Source: Guillardia theta CCMP2712
Lineage: Eukaryota; Cryptophyceae; Pyrenomonadales; Geminigeraceae
NCBI RefSeq assembly: GCF_000315625.1
Contig: NW_005434599.1
Span: 68,846-97,496, forward strand
Direction of reading: 5' to 3'
DNA length: 28,651 bases
Shown here: piece by piece, positions 1-14,599 of the stretch
How positions within the stretch are numbered: the first letter of the stretch is position 1
How the letters are laid out: each line of letters opens with the position of its first letter
Notes under the pieces: model-generated
What the model was told of the DNA's origin: nothing
Seen by the model: the letters and a program-made list of their open reading frames with translations, nothing else
Databases searched by the model: none
Program-made: the position numbers and the translations under genes

Positions 1-23
1 AAAAGTAAAGAAGAAAAAAAAGA

Positions 24-146
24 CCTCCTCCTCCTCCTCCTCCTCCTCCTCCTCCTCCTCCTCCTCCTCCTCCTCCTCCTCCTCCTCCTCCTCCTCCTCC
101 TCCTCCTCCTCCTCCTCCTCCTCCTCCTCCTCCTCCTCCTCCTCCT
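24..146. repeat. (CCT)41 microsatellite at the left window edge
   Basis: An uninterrupted run of 41 CCT units. On the minus strand it lies just downstream of the TtcA-like exon. Translated in that frame it would give polyglycine, so it is more likely intronic or 3' untranslated. The purine-rich flank at 1-23 shows nothing else. Confidence 0.97.
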
Positions 147-202
147 GTCGATCCCATCATCGCTCTCTCGGTCGCGTGCTTGCTCCCCTGCAGCTCCTTC
201 AC

Positions 203-874
203 CACAGGAGCAGAAGCATCGGCACATTCAGCCGCCATCAGCGGCAGCAGCGCCTTCCCCAGCTTCCCGTAGAGGTCAGGAAAGATCTGCTCCTGCGCTG
301 CCAGCACCATCTTTATCCTCGCTCTCTCCTGCGGCGCCTCGAAGCATCCCGGGCAGTTCTCGTTGATCACCGGCAGCTTCTTCGCCATGGCGAACTCGCG
401 CGTCACCTGCTCCCGCACGTAGGTGAGTGGGCGAATGATCCGCACAGCATGCTCGCGCGCCAAGTAGTTGGCCTTCATCGTCCTGAGCTGCCCGTTGTGG
501 AAGGCCGACATGAGGAAGCTCTCAGCCTGGTCGTCCAGGTGCTGACCCAGGGCGAGCACGTTGAACCCCTCCCTCTCGCACACGCTGTAGAGGACCCCTC
601 TCTTCATCCGCGAGCAGAAGCTGCAGATGCTGTTCTTCTGCAGGCTGCAGGACGCCTGCTGGATGATTCCGTGAGACTCGTAGAAGTAGGCGACGTTGAG
701 CTCCTGCAGGTAGGTCTTGAGCGTGCTCGGGTCGTACTCGGGCGTCTGCGGGTCTACTGTGCATGCGGCGACGTCGAACTTGATCGGCGCCTTCCTCTTG
801 AGCGCGAGGAGGATGTGGAGGAGGGAGAGAGAGTCCTTGCCTCCTGAAAGACCGACCAGCACGCGATCTCCGTC
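203..874 (-). other. TtcA-like PP-loop exon of the fusion gene
   Basis: This exon opens after the acceptor at 876-875 (ttctcctctcag) and supplies the catalytic thiolase domain. Visible in order are the PP-loop SGGKDS, the first cysteine pair CSFC followed by SRMKRGVLY, the GQHLDDQAE motif, RPLTYVREQ and the second cysteine pair NENCPGC. These are the landmarks of bacterial TtcA; the eukaryotic U34 thiolase Ctu1 has a different cysteine pattern. A possible donor GTGAAG at 202-197 would end the exon at 203. Without splicing, the frame would read through a long glycine run encoded by the 24-146 repeat, which is unlikely. Confidence 0.7.
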
Positions 875-933
875 CTGAGAGGAGAAGGAGGTTAGCGCGA
901 GGCAAGGGAATGAGCGGAGAGCTGAGACGCAAG

Positions 934-1018
<85 letters not shown>

Positions 1019-3557
1019 CGAGTGATGGGCACCTTGATCATTCCGAAGTCTTGGATCGCTTTCCCGACTGAACTCATGAGCTTTTTCTCTGCCTTCTGCG
1101 CTCTCTTGTGCATTGAAACCTCGTCTTCTCCTTTCCCTTCCGCTACTTTGCCACTGCTCATCTGCTTTTCAACTTCCTTCCCTCCTCCTACCCTCCCCTT
1201 TCCCTCCTTCCCCTTCCCTTCCCCTTTCCTCTTGTTCTCCTCTCCCTTCGTCTCCTCCTCCTTGTGCTCTTCATCCTTCGGCATGGCTCTCCATCTTTCC
1301 CCCAGCACACGCAGCATGTCCTCTGTGGTAGAATGCGGCTGACGAGCTAGCAGCTCCTGCAGGAGGCGTCAGTGATTGTGGGGGAGGGACAGGAGAGCAC
1401 TCGGACCTCCTGCTGCTCCCGTGCGAACCGCTCGAAGCTCGCTTGCCTCCGAAGAACCTCCTCCACCGCCTCCTCGTCCATCCCACAAGGCTCGTGACCC
1501 TCGGGCACGAAGGCGGAGGAGGGATGGGAAGCAGGAGCTGCCTCCTTCCCTCGCAGCTCCGCCAGCGCCTCAGAGGGCAGCAGGAACCAGCGGAGTCGGG
1601 CAGCGTCCGGACTCCCGATCGCCTTCTCCTCCCCTGCCAGCTGACTGTCTGTGACCATCGTCGGCCCCACAGGCTTCCCGCCCCTCGCTGCCTCCTCTAT
1701 CTTCCTGACAACCTCCTCTGCCATCTCCATGTTCCTCTTGAAGTTTGCCTCTAGCCTCTCCAAGAAGGTCCCATCCTCCTCCTCCTCCTCCTCCTCCCCA
1801 CCAGCGTCCCCAGCTGACCGCGAGCTCTTGTCCTGGCTGAACGAAACGTCGCTCATCCATTTCCTGTGTCGCAGCATGAATTTCCTCTCGCTCCGATGCC
1901 TCCACTCCCCCGTGCTTGCATTGAACGTGTACAGGGGGAGCATCCTCCACCCCTCCCGCGCCACCCACAGCAGGGCCTGCAGCATGTAGTCCACCACGAA
2001 CTCAGGGAGGAAGAAGGCGAAGTTCAGCCGCACGAAGCCAGGACGCAGCAGTTCATCACCCAGCAGTAGCGCATGCTCGTACTCCTTTGCCAGGAGGAAG
2101 TCGATCCCCAGCAGGCGCTGAGCATACGGCCCAGCACAGGAGCATCCGCTGCGAGCCTGGATGCCGAAGAGGTCGTTGAGGAGAGCAGAGACGAAGTTGA
2201 AGTGCAGCAGCTTCCCGCCATGCCGCACGTTGAACGAGACCACAGGCAGCCGAGCAGCCTTCACCTTCCCCAGCACCTCCAGCTCCGGCTGCTGTTCGAG
2301 TGCCTGCAAGGCCCTTCTCCATAGCTTCTCCTCCTCCTCCATGATCCTCTCAGCCCCGACGAACTCCTTGAGCCTCATCGCGAGCCCGCAGCGAATCGAC
2401 CCGACGACGTCAGGCGTTCCTCCTTCCTCCCTTTCCTCCAAGTTCTCCAGGTAGCGGTGGTCGTGCTCGGTAACGAAGAACACAGTCCCTCCTCCGGGTA
2501 CTGAGGGCCGCGCGCCTCCCCCGAAGATGAATCCCTTCCCCAGCAGCGACTTCTTGAAGGCCAGGACCCCGGGGGAGGAGACTCCTCCTACGAACTTGTG
2601 CGGGGAGAGGAAGATGGCGTCTTTGTGAGCCAAGTGCGCGTCCTCCCCGAAGGCAGGAGGGTTCATGTTCACAGGGCAGTAGGGGCCAGCAGTGGCGAAG
2701 TCGAAGAAGGCGAGGGCTCCATGCTTGTGCAGCGTGATGGCAACCTGGACGGTGTCGACGAGGATGCCTGTGATGTTGGAGGCAGCAGAGAAGGACCCGA
2801 TCTTGACCTTCCTCTCTTTGTGAAGCGACAGAACTTGTTCAAGGTGTGCAAGGTCGACTCCGCCCTCCTCCTGCTCCCTCACGACGATGATCTCGCTTCC
2901 TGTCTCTCTCCATGGCAGGAGGTTGGAGTGATGCTCGTATGGTCCCACAACCACCAGCGGTCGCTGACCTGCCTTCATGCACTCCCTCCACATCTCGCTA
3001 GACCTCAAAAGCTCCACCATCTTCACCACAGCTCCTGTGCATCCTGTGCCCGTGAAGATGAGCGAGTCTTTGTTGTTGTCGCAGCCCACGCATCTCCTTA
3101 CGATCGACCTCGCCTCTGCCCTGAACAAGGTGCTCTGCATGCCTGTCGCAGAGGCGGTGGTGTGGGTGTTGGCGTAAAGGGGCAAGACTTCTTTGCTGAT
3201 GAACGTCTCGATGGATCGCACGGCTCTGGCTGAAGCTATGTAGTCTGCAAAAACAACATTCCTTTCTCCGAAGGGAGTTCGGATCACAGACTGCACTCCG
3301 ATCTGATCCAAGAAAAGCTTCTGCCAGAACCCGGCAACGTTGTCGCTTGCCAACTTGAACTTCGCATTTCCCTTTTCAGTGATCTGTTTGTCTTGCCCCC
3401 TGCCCTTCTCCTCTTCCTCCGTCTCTTCTGCACCATCATCATCCTCTCGCATCACTGATACCTCCAGCTCTGCATTCTCGTTGAGGAACGAGGCGAAGCG
3501 CCTCCTAGCCGCCATGGGCACGTGTGCTTTACAGAAAGTGCCGAAACTTTGAAACAT
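203..3557 (-). CDS. Cysteine desulfurase-like / TtcA-like tRNA 2-thiocytidine synthetase fusion (3' end uncertain)
   Basis: Three exons by my model: 3557-1407, 1356-1033 and 874 to about 203. Exon 1 encodes a class V PLP enzyme. It shows the histidine motif EHHSNLLPW (~208-216), the cofactor aspartate in FFDFA (D286), the Schiff-base lysine in SPHKF (K321) and the cysteine loop RSGCSCAGPY (C472/C474). An acidic linker follows. Exons 2-3 encode a TtcA-like PP-loop domain: AIQDFGMIK at the end of exon 2, then GDRVLVGLSGGKDS, CSFC, GQHLDDQAE, RPLTYVREQ and ENCPGC. In TtcA such Cys pairs hold an Fe-S cluster. The exon 1 frame alone stops at 1347. A 50-nt intron (1406-1357; alternative donor at 1400) restores an open frame into exon 2. 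Inferred role: persulfide generation and C32 tRNA thiolation in one chain. ATG 3515 has a better start context than ATG 3557. The 3' end may splice near 202 or run into the GGA repeat. Confidence 0.72.
935..1018. repeat. (GCA)28 microsatellite inside the intron of the fusion gene
   Basis: Twenty-eight GCA units within the intron 1032-875. In the sense (minus) direction it reads as CTG repeats shortly upstream of the acceptor. Long polyalanine or polyleucine frames across it are artefacts. Confidence 0.95.
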
Positions 3558-3602
3558 CGAAACTTTGAAACTTTAGCTCAGACTTACTTCGAAACTTTGA
3601 AA
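3540..3602. repeat. Dispersed GAAACTTT repeats at the 5' end of the fusion gene
   Basis: The octamer GAAACTTT or a near copy occurs several times within about 60 bases, around 3543, 3561, 3568 and 3591. The run overlaps the first possible ATG of the minus-strand gene at 3557. It may be 5'-UTR or promoter sequence, which would favour the ATG at 3515. Confidence 0.6.
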
Positions 3603-4122
3603 AATGCCGGTCCTAGGGCCTAGATGATGGAATGATCTCGAACAGGGTTAAGACCACCCATACCCTCCGAAAAACAAATAAAAATATTTACTTAATATAT
3701 TTTTCATATAAAATAGTGAAATTGGACCGTTGACTGAAAGATTGGATCCATCATTTCCCCGCACTACCCCTCACCCTTTTGGTTCCTACAACACTACCCA
3801 CCCCAAGTCTCTCTTTGCCCCCAGTACCCACCCCTCTTGCAAAAGTTCTCAAACTGAAGAATGGTAATCACTACCCCCTATTCTGAACTATAGTTTTGCC
3901 TTCTGAGGAGGGGTACATTTACCACCCCCTGCTACGAACCAGGTGAACCACCTACAGTCTCCACCAACACAATTTCATCCCCGGGTAGGTAAAAATCACC
4001 CCCACCCACCTTTTTCCATGATTATACCCCCTCTTTCCTCTCCCACTCTGCTCCAGAACCTCAGACCACCCACACAAAAAATCACCCTACCCCCACCTAC
4101 GACCCCTCACGATAGCTCGCGC
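3603..4122. other. Divergent intergenic spacer, C-rich with an AT-rich core
   Basis: No convincing gene. An AT-rich stretch lies at about 3672-3722. It is followed by some 400 bases in which short C runs recur (CACCCCT, CTACCC, TACCCACC) on the plus strand. The spacer separates two divergently transcribed genes and should hold both promoters, although no clear TATA element was found. Confidence 0.7.
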
Positions 4123-4839
4123 ATGCTGAGCTCGGCGGAGGCAGCGGCGGTGGTGGAGAAGGCGGCGAAGGAGGCGGGTGATGTTGTGCGTTCTGTCTCA
4201 GATCCCAAGAAGAAGCCTCGAGAGCTCCGTCCTGCTACCAAGAAGGCGGTGGAAGAGGTCGTTCGCACGGGGAGCCCGGCGGCAGTTCTGCAGCACATCA
4301 AGGCCCACAGGAAGGAGTTCATCAGCGCCGTTTTCTCGAGCGTTTTCATGTCAGCTATCAGGAAGCAGCTGTCAGGAGAGATCAGTGAGGAGAAAGATGC
4401 TGAGAAGTCCTCAACGAGCAAGGCGGCTGGGTCGAACGGACACGATGATGTGAAAGTGGATGCTAGCTCCAAGAGGACCCAACCGGTCAGCGAGGAGGCG
4501 GACAAGAAGAGGAAGCGGAAGGCGGGGGAAATGGATAGCGAAACAGAAAAGAAGAAGAATGAAAAGGAAGCGAAGAAGGCACCGATCAAAGCAAAGGAAG
4601 AGGAATCAGATGAAGAGGCGTCCGACGACGACGAAGATGACGACGTAGAGCTGTCTGATGACGCAGAAGATGATGATGACGAAGACGACGACGACGATGA
4701 AGAAGATAGCGATGATGGAGATGAAGAAGAGGAACCCGTTGAGAGTCCTAAGAAAGCTGGGAACAATGGTCCTCTTAAGGGAGGGAAATCACAGAAATCA
4801 GCTGACAGCGGAAAGTCGAAGCAAGACAAAAAGAAATGA
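4123..4839 (+). CDS. Acidic/lysine-rich low-complexity protein, probably nuclear
   Basis: A single-exon frame of 238 codons. The ATG at 4123 was chosen because the longer frame begins with GTG inside the C-rich spacer and encodes proline-rich nonsense there. The N-terminal ~85 residues look folded and helical, containing the segments AEAAAVVEKAAKEAG and AVFSSVFMSAIRKQL. Next comes a basic cluster (KKRKRK) that could act as a nuclear localisation signal. An acidic run of Asp/Glu covers about 4605-4740, and the lysine-rich tail ends KQDKKK. Alternating acidic and basic tracts are common in nucleolar or histone-chaperone-like proteins, but I recognise no family. It is convergent with the ABC transporter, with a 198-base gap. 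Confidence 0.75.
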   Translation: MLSSAEAAAVVEKAAKEAGDVVRSVSDPKKKPRELRPATKKAVEEVVRTGSPAAVLQHIKAHRKEFISAVFSSVFMSAIRKQLSGEISEEKDAEKSSTSKAAGSNGHDDVKVDASSKRTQPVSEEADKKRKRKAGEMDSETEKKKNEKEAKKAPIKAKEEESDEEASDDDEDDDVELSDDAEDDDDEDDDDDEEDSDDGDEEEEPVESPKKAGNNGPLKGGKSQKSADSGKSKQDKKK

Positions 4840-5037
4840 AGGGCATGCATGTGTTTCTCAAGCCTCTGCATGCGACATGATTTAATTTTCTCCCATCTTC
4901 TTGTAATTACCCAACACTTAAACTTGCTCCTCCTGTACTCTGTTCTCGCAACGGAGTCGCAAACTTCCTCCCCCTGTTTCTCCCTCGCCTGCCTCTTCCC
5001 GCGCTCCTACCTCTGCCTTGCCACCGTCTCAGCTTGT

Positions 5038-10226
<5,189 letters not shown>

Positions 10227-11882
10227 CCTTGCCTAAGTTCCTGTATCTCGTCCTTTCAAAAACAGCTTTCCGTACCGCAAAATCAGAGATCAGGAGTCTT
10301 GGTGATGGCAAGAGGCTCTTCGTCGATGCTGGCCCTCAGTAGGCTTGTTGGTCTTCAACTTCTCAACCCTGGAACTTGAAAGAGTTCGCTCTCTTACAGC
10401 ATCATGTCCCTGGCACTTGCAAAATTTTCTCCATGCATGAACTGCTTTCCTCCGCGCCCCTCGCTTCGCACAGCGTCCATGATCTCCAGTTTACCAACGA
10501 CCCCCTACCCTTGTTTCTCTTGGTCTTATCACCCCCCCCCCCCCAGCATCACCTCGCGAAGACCCCTAATTTACTCCCCTACCCCACCCCTTCCGGTGTA
10601 CACTCATATAAAACTACCCCACCCCTTCTCACTAACAAGCCTTCGAAGTACCCCTCTTCGAGACAAAACCCTTCTTGAGAGTACCCTACCCTGGCAATAA
10701 GAACCCCCTCTCTCCCAGGCGCTACCATCGTTGTTCCTTATGCGTCGCGGCTTTATCTGGGTAGGGTGGTGTTAGCCCCATTCCCTGCAAGTACCCCTAC
10801 CCACCTCCAAGCCTTGACCCAAAACTTCTCCTAACAAGCACCGGTGGTGAAGCATTGCAAAACCACCCCTCCAGTCGAGAGTTGGTATCTTTCTAGTACC
10901 CCAGATATGACCTCCTAACACTTCCTACATCGCTAACTTTGGAAGATAAAAACCGCCTGAGCGGCGTAGGGGTTGTACCACCCACCCCTGTGGAGATAAC
11001 ATAATGGGAGGGATGACCCACCCCTCACATCTCCGAAGAATCTTCACGTTAGTGAAATGTCGAGACAATTTGATATTTTCACTAACTTTTTGGGGTTAAA
11101 TTTGAAAATTGGAAACAGCAAACTAATGTTGCCTTCAATTGGCCCCTCGACTACCAAGGTTGCGCTCGTGCACTTTACTACACCAATCACCCTAACAGAA
11201 CCCCCTATCTCCCTAGGAATAAACCCTACACACTCAATCACCCTACCCATCTTTCACAGTCAACGGCAGGGGTTCAAGATTCATCCTACTCCACCCACCT
11301 TTGTTCAGTAAAGAGTACCCCTAGTGAAAGGCTATCGTGGGGACCAGTACCCCCTGATTTACCACAAATCACCCTACCTTTCAAGATGATCTCCTTCACC
11401 CCACCGCAGTCCATGTTTTGTATGATTCCCACCGGGAATCTCGAAATTTTGGCTCGAAATTTTCGGGAAAAACTGGAAATTTTAAATTCTTTGTGAATTG
11501 ATTTCTTCGTACACCGAATTAGTGAAAATTGAGTAAACTATTTGGGAAATTGTACTGCCGAGCCTTTTTTGGTAATCAACAAAGTTGTAGCACTGGCCCC
11601 CCTAGCTCAAAGTTCACTCAAATTTCAATTCCAGTACAGATGTGTGGGTCCGCCCCAGGGGGAAGCGTCGCATTCCACCACCCCTCCTCAATGTGTCCAC
11701 GTCTACCCCCTCAATTGAGAGTAGATACTACCCCCTTGATTCCTACAACCCACCCCTTCCTACTCCAAGAGATCTCGGGTAAAAAAGTTGATGGTACATC
11801 ACTGTTTTATGTGATCAGGTGGACCAACAGTTTTGTTCGTCTTGGTTCCAACCTCCCTTCATGTTGTTCACTCCCCCTCACT
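10227..11882. other. Long non-coding C-rich spacer
   Basis: No gene is supported. From about 10490 the plus strand repeats short motifs such as TACCCC, CACCCCT and CCTACCC every 10-40 bases, interrupted by AT-rich patches near 11040-11120 and 11440-11560. Open frames here are proline/serine/threonine-rich products of composition. A poly-C run of about 14 bases lies near 10530-10545. Part of the proximal segment must hold the ABCC promoter. Confidence 0.7.
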
Positions 11883-11982
11883 NNNNNNNNNNNNNNNNNN
11901 NNNNNNNNNNNNNNNNNNNNNNNNNNNNNNNNNNNNNNNNNNNNNNNNNNNNNNNNNNNNNNNNNNNNNNNNNNNNNNNNNN
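11883..11982. other. Assembly gap of 100 N
   Basis: Exactly 100 undetermined bases, a conventional placeholder. The right edge starts inside a roughly 14-base tandem repeat (CCTCCCCTCTCTGA, at least two copies at 11984-12014), so the missing sequence is probably repetitive. Confidence 0.98.
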
Positions 11983-11983
11983 G

Positions 11984-12521
11984 CCTCCCCTCTCTGACCT
12001 CCCCTCTCTGACCTCCTCCCCACCCCCCCCTACCATACCCCTCTGTTACCCATCATGCCTCACCTTCTACCCCTTTCCTCCCCCTTGCCTCCCACATTTG
12101 CCATTCCCAATTCCTCGAAAATCCATCCATCCCCCTCGCTCCTACCTCTGCCTGCCTGCCAGGAGCCTATCTCGTACGCTCTGGGCCTCAATGGCATGCT
12201 TGTTCATGCCTGTCCTCCCCTCCACCATGTTTATCAATCCCCTCCCCATCCCTCCTGTTCTCCTTTCATCTCTCTCTCTCTCTCTCTCTCCAATCTCACG
12301 GCAATTCTCATTCTAAAATCCAAAGTCAAGATCACGATGATGTTCGATGACTGATTGTTTTTTCGGTCTGCAGCTCATGGAATACTGTTGTAATTGGAAT
12401 TCCGTGAAGACTGCCATGAGGCAACACATGGTGAGAAGCCTCGTTGTTCTTGTTTCAACACTATTGACACGCATATTCAAGATGAAAGCATCTTGAAGTG
12501 TTAGGCGATAAACTTGTCGAC
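11984..12521. other. Pyrimidine-rich spacer with a possible upstream exon
   Basis: C/T-rich DNA with a (TC)n run at about 12272-12292. A stretch at about 12373-12429 is flanked by an acceptor-like site (TCGGTCTGCAG) and a donor (ATG followed by GTGAGA), and stays open between them. It could be a 5' exon of the small gene at 12522, but no coding continuity was established. Confidence 0.35.
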
Positions 12522-12812
12522 ATGGGCTGCGGGTCATCCACAAGAAAAAAATCAGGAAACACGACCATTTCGCCTATCGCATTCAGCTCAAATGGCAGCA
12601 AGGATGCTGAAGCGATCTATCGAGAGCGGCTTGGACCAAAATTCATACATCACTTCTCTCAGTCATCGGGGAAACTGCGGAGAATGTCGTTCGATCGATC
12701 ATCACAATCCTTGGATTCTCAACCAACGAGCCCCTTCGAGGTATCGTCAAATGCGGGAGATGTCACGATCATGCGTGTGGATGGGTCCGAGGAATCTGAG
12801 CCTCCTTCATGA
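12522..12812 (+). CDS. Small MGCGSS-start protein, predicted N-myristoylated/palmitoylated
   Basis: A 96-residue frame starting at the first real ATG; the longer version begins with GTG. The N-terminus MGCGSS followed by a basic TRKK is the classic signal for N-myristoylation of Gly2 and palmitoylation of Cys3, which would anchor the protein to membranes. The rest is Ser-rich and hydrophilic, with a possible basophilic kinase site (LRRMSFDRSS), and ends SEESEPPS. No domain is recognised. A second open frame (12514-12834) overlaps it one register away, so coding is not proven. It could also be the first exon of something longer, although it ends in a stop. Confidence 0.5.
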   Translation: MGCGSSTRKKSGNTTISPIAFSSNGSKDAEAIYRERLGPKFIHHFSQSSGKLRRMSFDRSSQSLDSQPTSPFEVSSNAGDVTIMRVDGSEESEPPS

Positions 12813-12839
12813 TTCGAAACTTGATCCAAGTTGATGGTG

Positions 12840-13140
12840 CCATCACTCCGGCGGTCGCGAGGTCGGAAACCGCCGGGGACTGATTGATAAGTTGCCGCCG
12901 AGCTCCCCGGATCGGATAATCGCATAACCGTGAGCCTCACTAGTACGGTGAGCAACACATGCTCGGTCCGACTGGGCCGCCTGACGGCGGCAAAGACGGT
13001 CCGTCTCGGCCCAGCCCGCTGCTACATACCGTGACCCTAGTACCTGAGCCGCACTCAGCAACTTGCGGCAGCTACGGTGCGGACTCGGATCATACCGCCG
13101 TCGTTCCGATTCATTGAATAAAGTTGCTTAGAACAGGCTC
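12840..13140. other. GC-rich spacer with inverted repeats
   Basis: No gene. The stretch is rich in CGG, CCG and ACGGT words. It contains a perfect 8-base inverted repeat, CTGGGCCG near 12969 and CGGCCCAG near 13009, plus smaller ones around ACGGTCCGT. The style resembles the decayed end of the tandem array at 19130-19460, so it may be an old repeat remnant. Confidence 0.4.
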
Positions 13141-13186
13141 AGGGAGTGTCAAGTAGATTGCGCGGCCCCTCGAGTGACCCCCTGCC

Positions 13187-14078
13187 ATGCACGTCTCGGT
13201 GCCAGGCCTCCACCTTCTGAGCCTCCTCGGCCTCCTCAGCCTCCTCTCCGCTGATGCCTCTACCAACTTCGAGCACGACCAGCATCCTTCGAGCTGTGCG
13301 CCAGCCACATCCTGCCCTGACTACACAGCAGCCAAGAAGGAATGCCAATCTGTGCATGACAGCATCACGACCAAAGGATCAGACCTTGCAAGTGTATGCC
13401 AGGCGGCAGCGAGCTGCAGCTCGAGGTTTCAGAGCCTGTACAATCAGTATAAGAGCACTGCTGGTTGCTCCGACCCGACTTCCTCTGAGGGTGTGTCAAA
13501 CATGTTGTTCGATCTCGGGTTTGGATGTTTAGAGTCTTGTACTTCAACATGCTACGCTCGGAGTGCGGTGCTGTGGTAGGTTCTGCTCGATGAGAAAGAT
13601 TCAGACTGTTCAAGATTTAAACGGATCTAACAGCTGCAATCGTACACCTCAATGACAAGTGATAACGTTACCGCCTACTACGAGTTCCTGTGCTCCAAGG
13701 GTAAGGCATCGGGCAGTGGCAAGTGAGGCGATCTGACGGCCAAGCAGATGGCAGAAAGTATTGCTTCCACAAGACTTACGCCTCGAGCTCCGTCAAAGCC
13801 TGCGACGCCACAAAGTCGACCTGCGAGGGGTCATGCAAGGTGAGCAGGAGCATCAGGCTTCCCCAGCCTGACTTACCTCGTTCCTGTGCTGTCATCAGAG
13901 TGGCATGAAGGCTTTGAAAGAAGTGGGCTGCTGCGCAGGGACCTACGCTTTTGCCAGCTATACTCCCTACGCTACAGTGGCGAGTCAATGCTCCGTGAAG
14001 CTAACAAGTCCATGTGAGCCTCAGCATCGCTACCTTCATGTGCTCCTCCTGGTGACAGCATGGGACCTTGTGTGGTAG
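13187..14078 (+). CDS. Secreted cysteine-rich protein, four exons
   Basis: Exons 13187-13567, 13634-13700, 13748-13839 and 13899-14078 join in frame to 239 residues. The protein starts with a clear signal peptide (MHVSV, then a leucine-rich core LLSLLGLLSLLSADA). The mature part is rich in cysteines with spacings such as SCAPATSC, AASCSS, GCLESCTSTC, STCEGSC and VGCCAGTY. That suggests disulfide-bonded extracellular or cell-surface repeats; exon 1 and exons 3-4 look like two related units. The first intron uses the donor GCG|GTGCTG, the least certain junction; without it the frame ends at 13579. A further 45-nt in-frame intron is possible at about 14014-14058. I recognise no named family. Confidence 0.6.
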
Positions 14079-14213
14079 GTGGGAAGGGACCGGGATTCGA
14101 TGTCAAAGTCGAGGTGTCAAATCTCAAACAGTCCTGGCACTCTGCACTGGGCCGGCCCGGCGCAGTGCTGAGTGCGGCGATCGGACGGCGGCGGCGGTGG
14201 CAGCTGCGGACGG

Positions 14214-14258
<45 letters not shown>

Positions 14259-14599
14259 CTGAGCAGCGGCTGAGCCTCCGCGGCAGCCGCTGTTCAACGG
14301 TTGACACGGTGAATCAGTGCGGCACAGACTCCGGCAATCTCAGCAGTGACCGTCGGGACCGGGGCCGGGCTCGATCCCCTTAGTTTACCGTGACATTAAC
14401 GACTAACTTAGGCTGGTACTCAGATACGGTAAGCGGCGCGGCCGCCGGGCCTCACCCACCGCGGCGACCGTACGCCGCGGCCGCGCCCCCGGGCAACTTG
14501 CGACGGCGGCCCGCTCGCCCGCGGCCCGGGGGTCCGGCCGCCGCCGGGGTTGGCCGGCCCGGACTCCGGCAACAGCGGCTGAGCCCGGCCTCTTGAGAC
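14079..14599. other. GC-rich left flank of the tandem array
   Basis: No gene is supported. From about 14430 to 14590 the DNA is extremely GC-rich, with overlapping palindromic words (GCGGCCGC, CCCGGG, GGCCGG). The last part (CCGGCAACAGCGGCTGAGCC, around 14565) aligns loosely with the unit sequence near 15645, so the flank contains degenerate repeat material. Confidence 0.55.
14215..14259. repeat. (CAG)15 microsatellite
   Basis: Fifteen CAG units in the GC-rich region downstream of the Cys-rich gene. Frames through it give homopolymer artefacts. Confidence 0.95.

Noticed and set aside
522-1019. Minus-strand frame beginning with a leucine run
   Set aside because: Wrong register of the TtcA exon read through the intronic CTG repeat. 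The register with SGGKDS is the real one.
3943-4122. N-terminal extension of the acidic protein
   Set aside because: It starts at GTG in the C-rich spacer and gives a His/Pro/Thr-rich composition product. The ATG at 4123 begins credible protein.
10376-10700. Plus-strand frames upstream of the ABCC gene
   Set aside because: Two registers are open at once over C-rich DNA, which reflects lack of stops and not coding.
11529-12316. Open frames through the N gap
   Set aside because: They exist only because the N stretch contains no stop codons. The flanks are proline/serine-rich composition artefacts.
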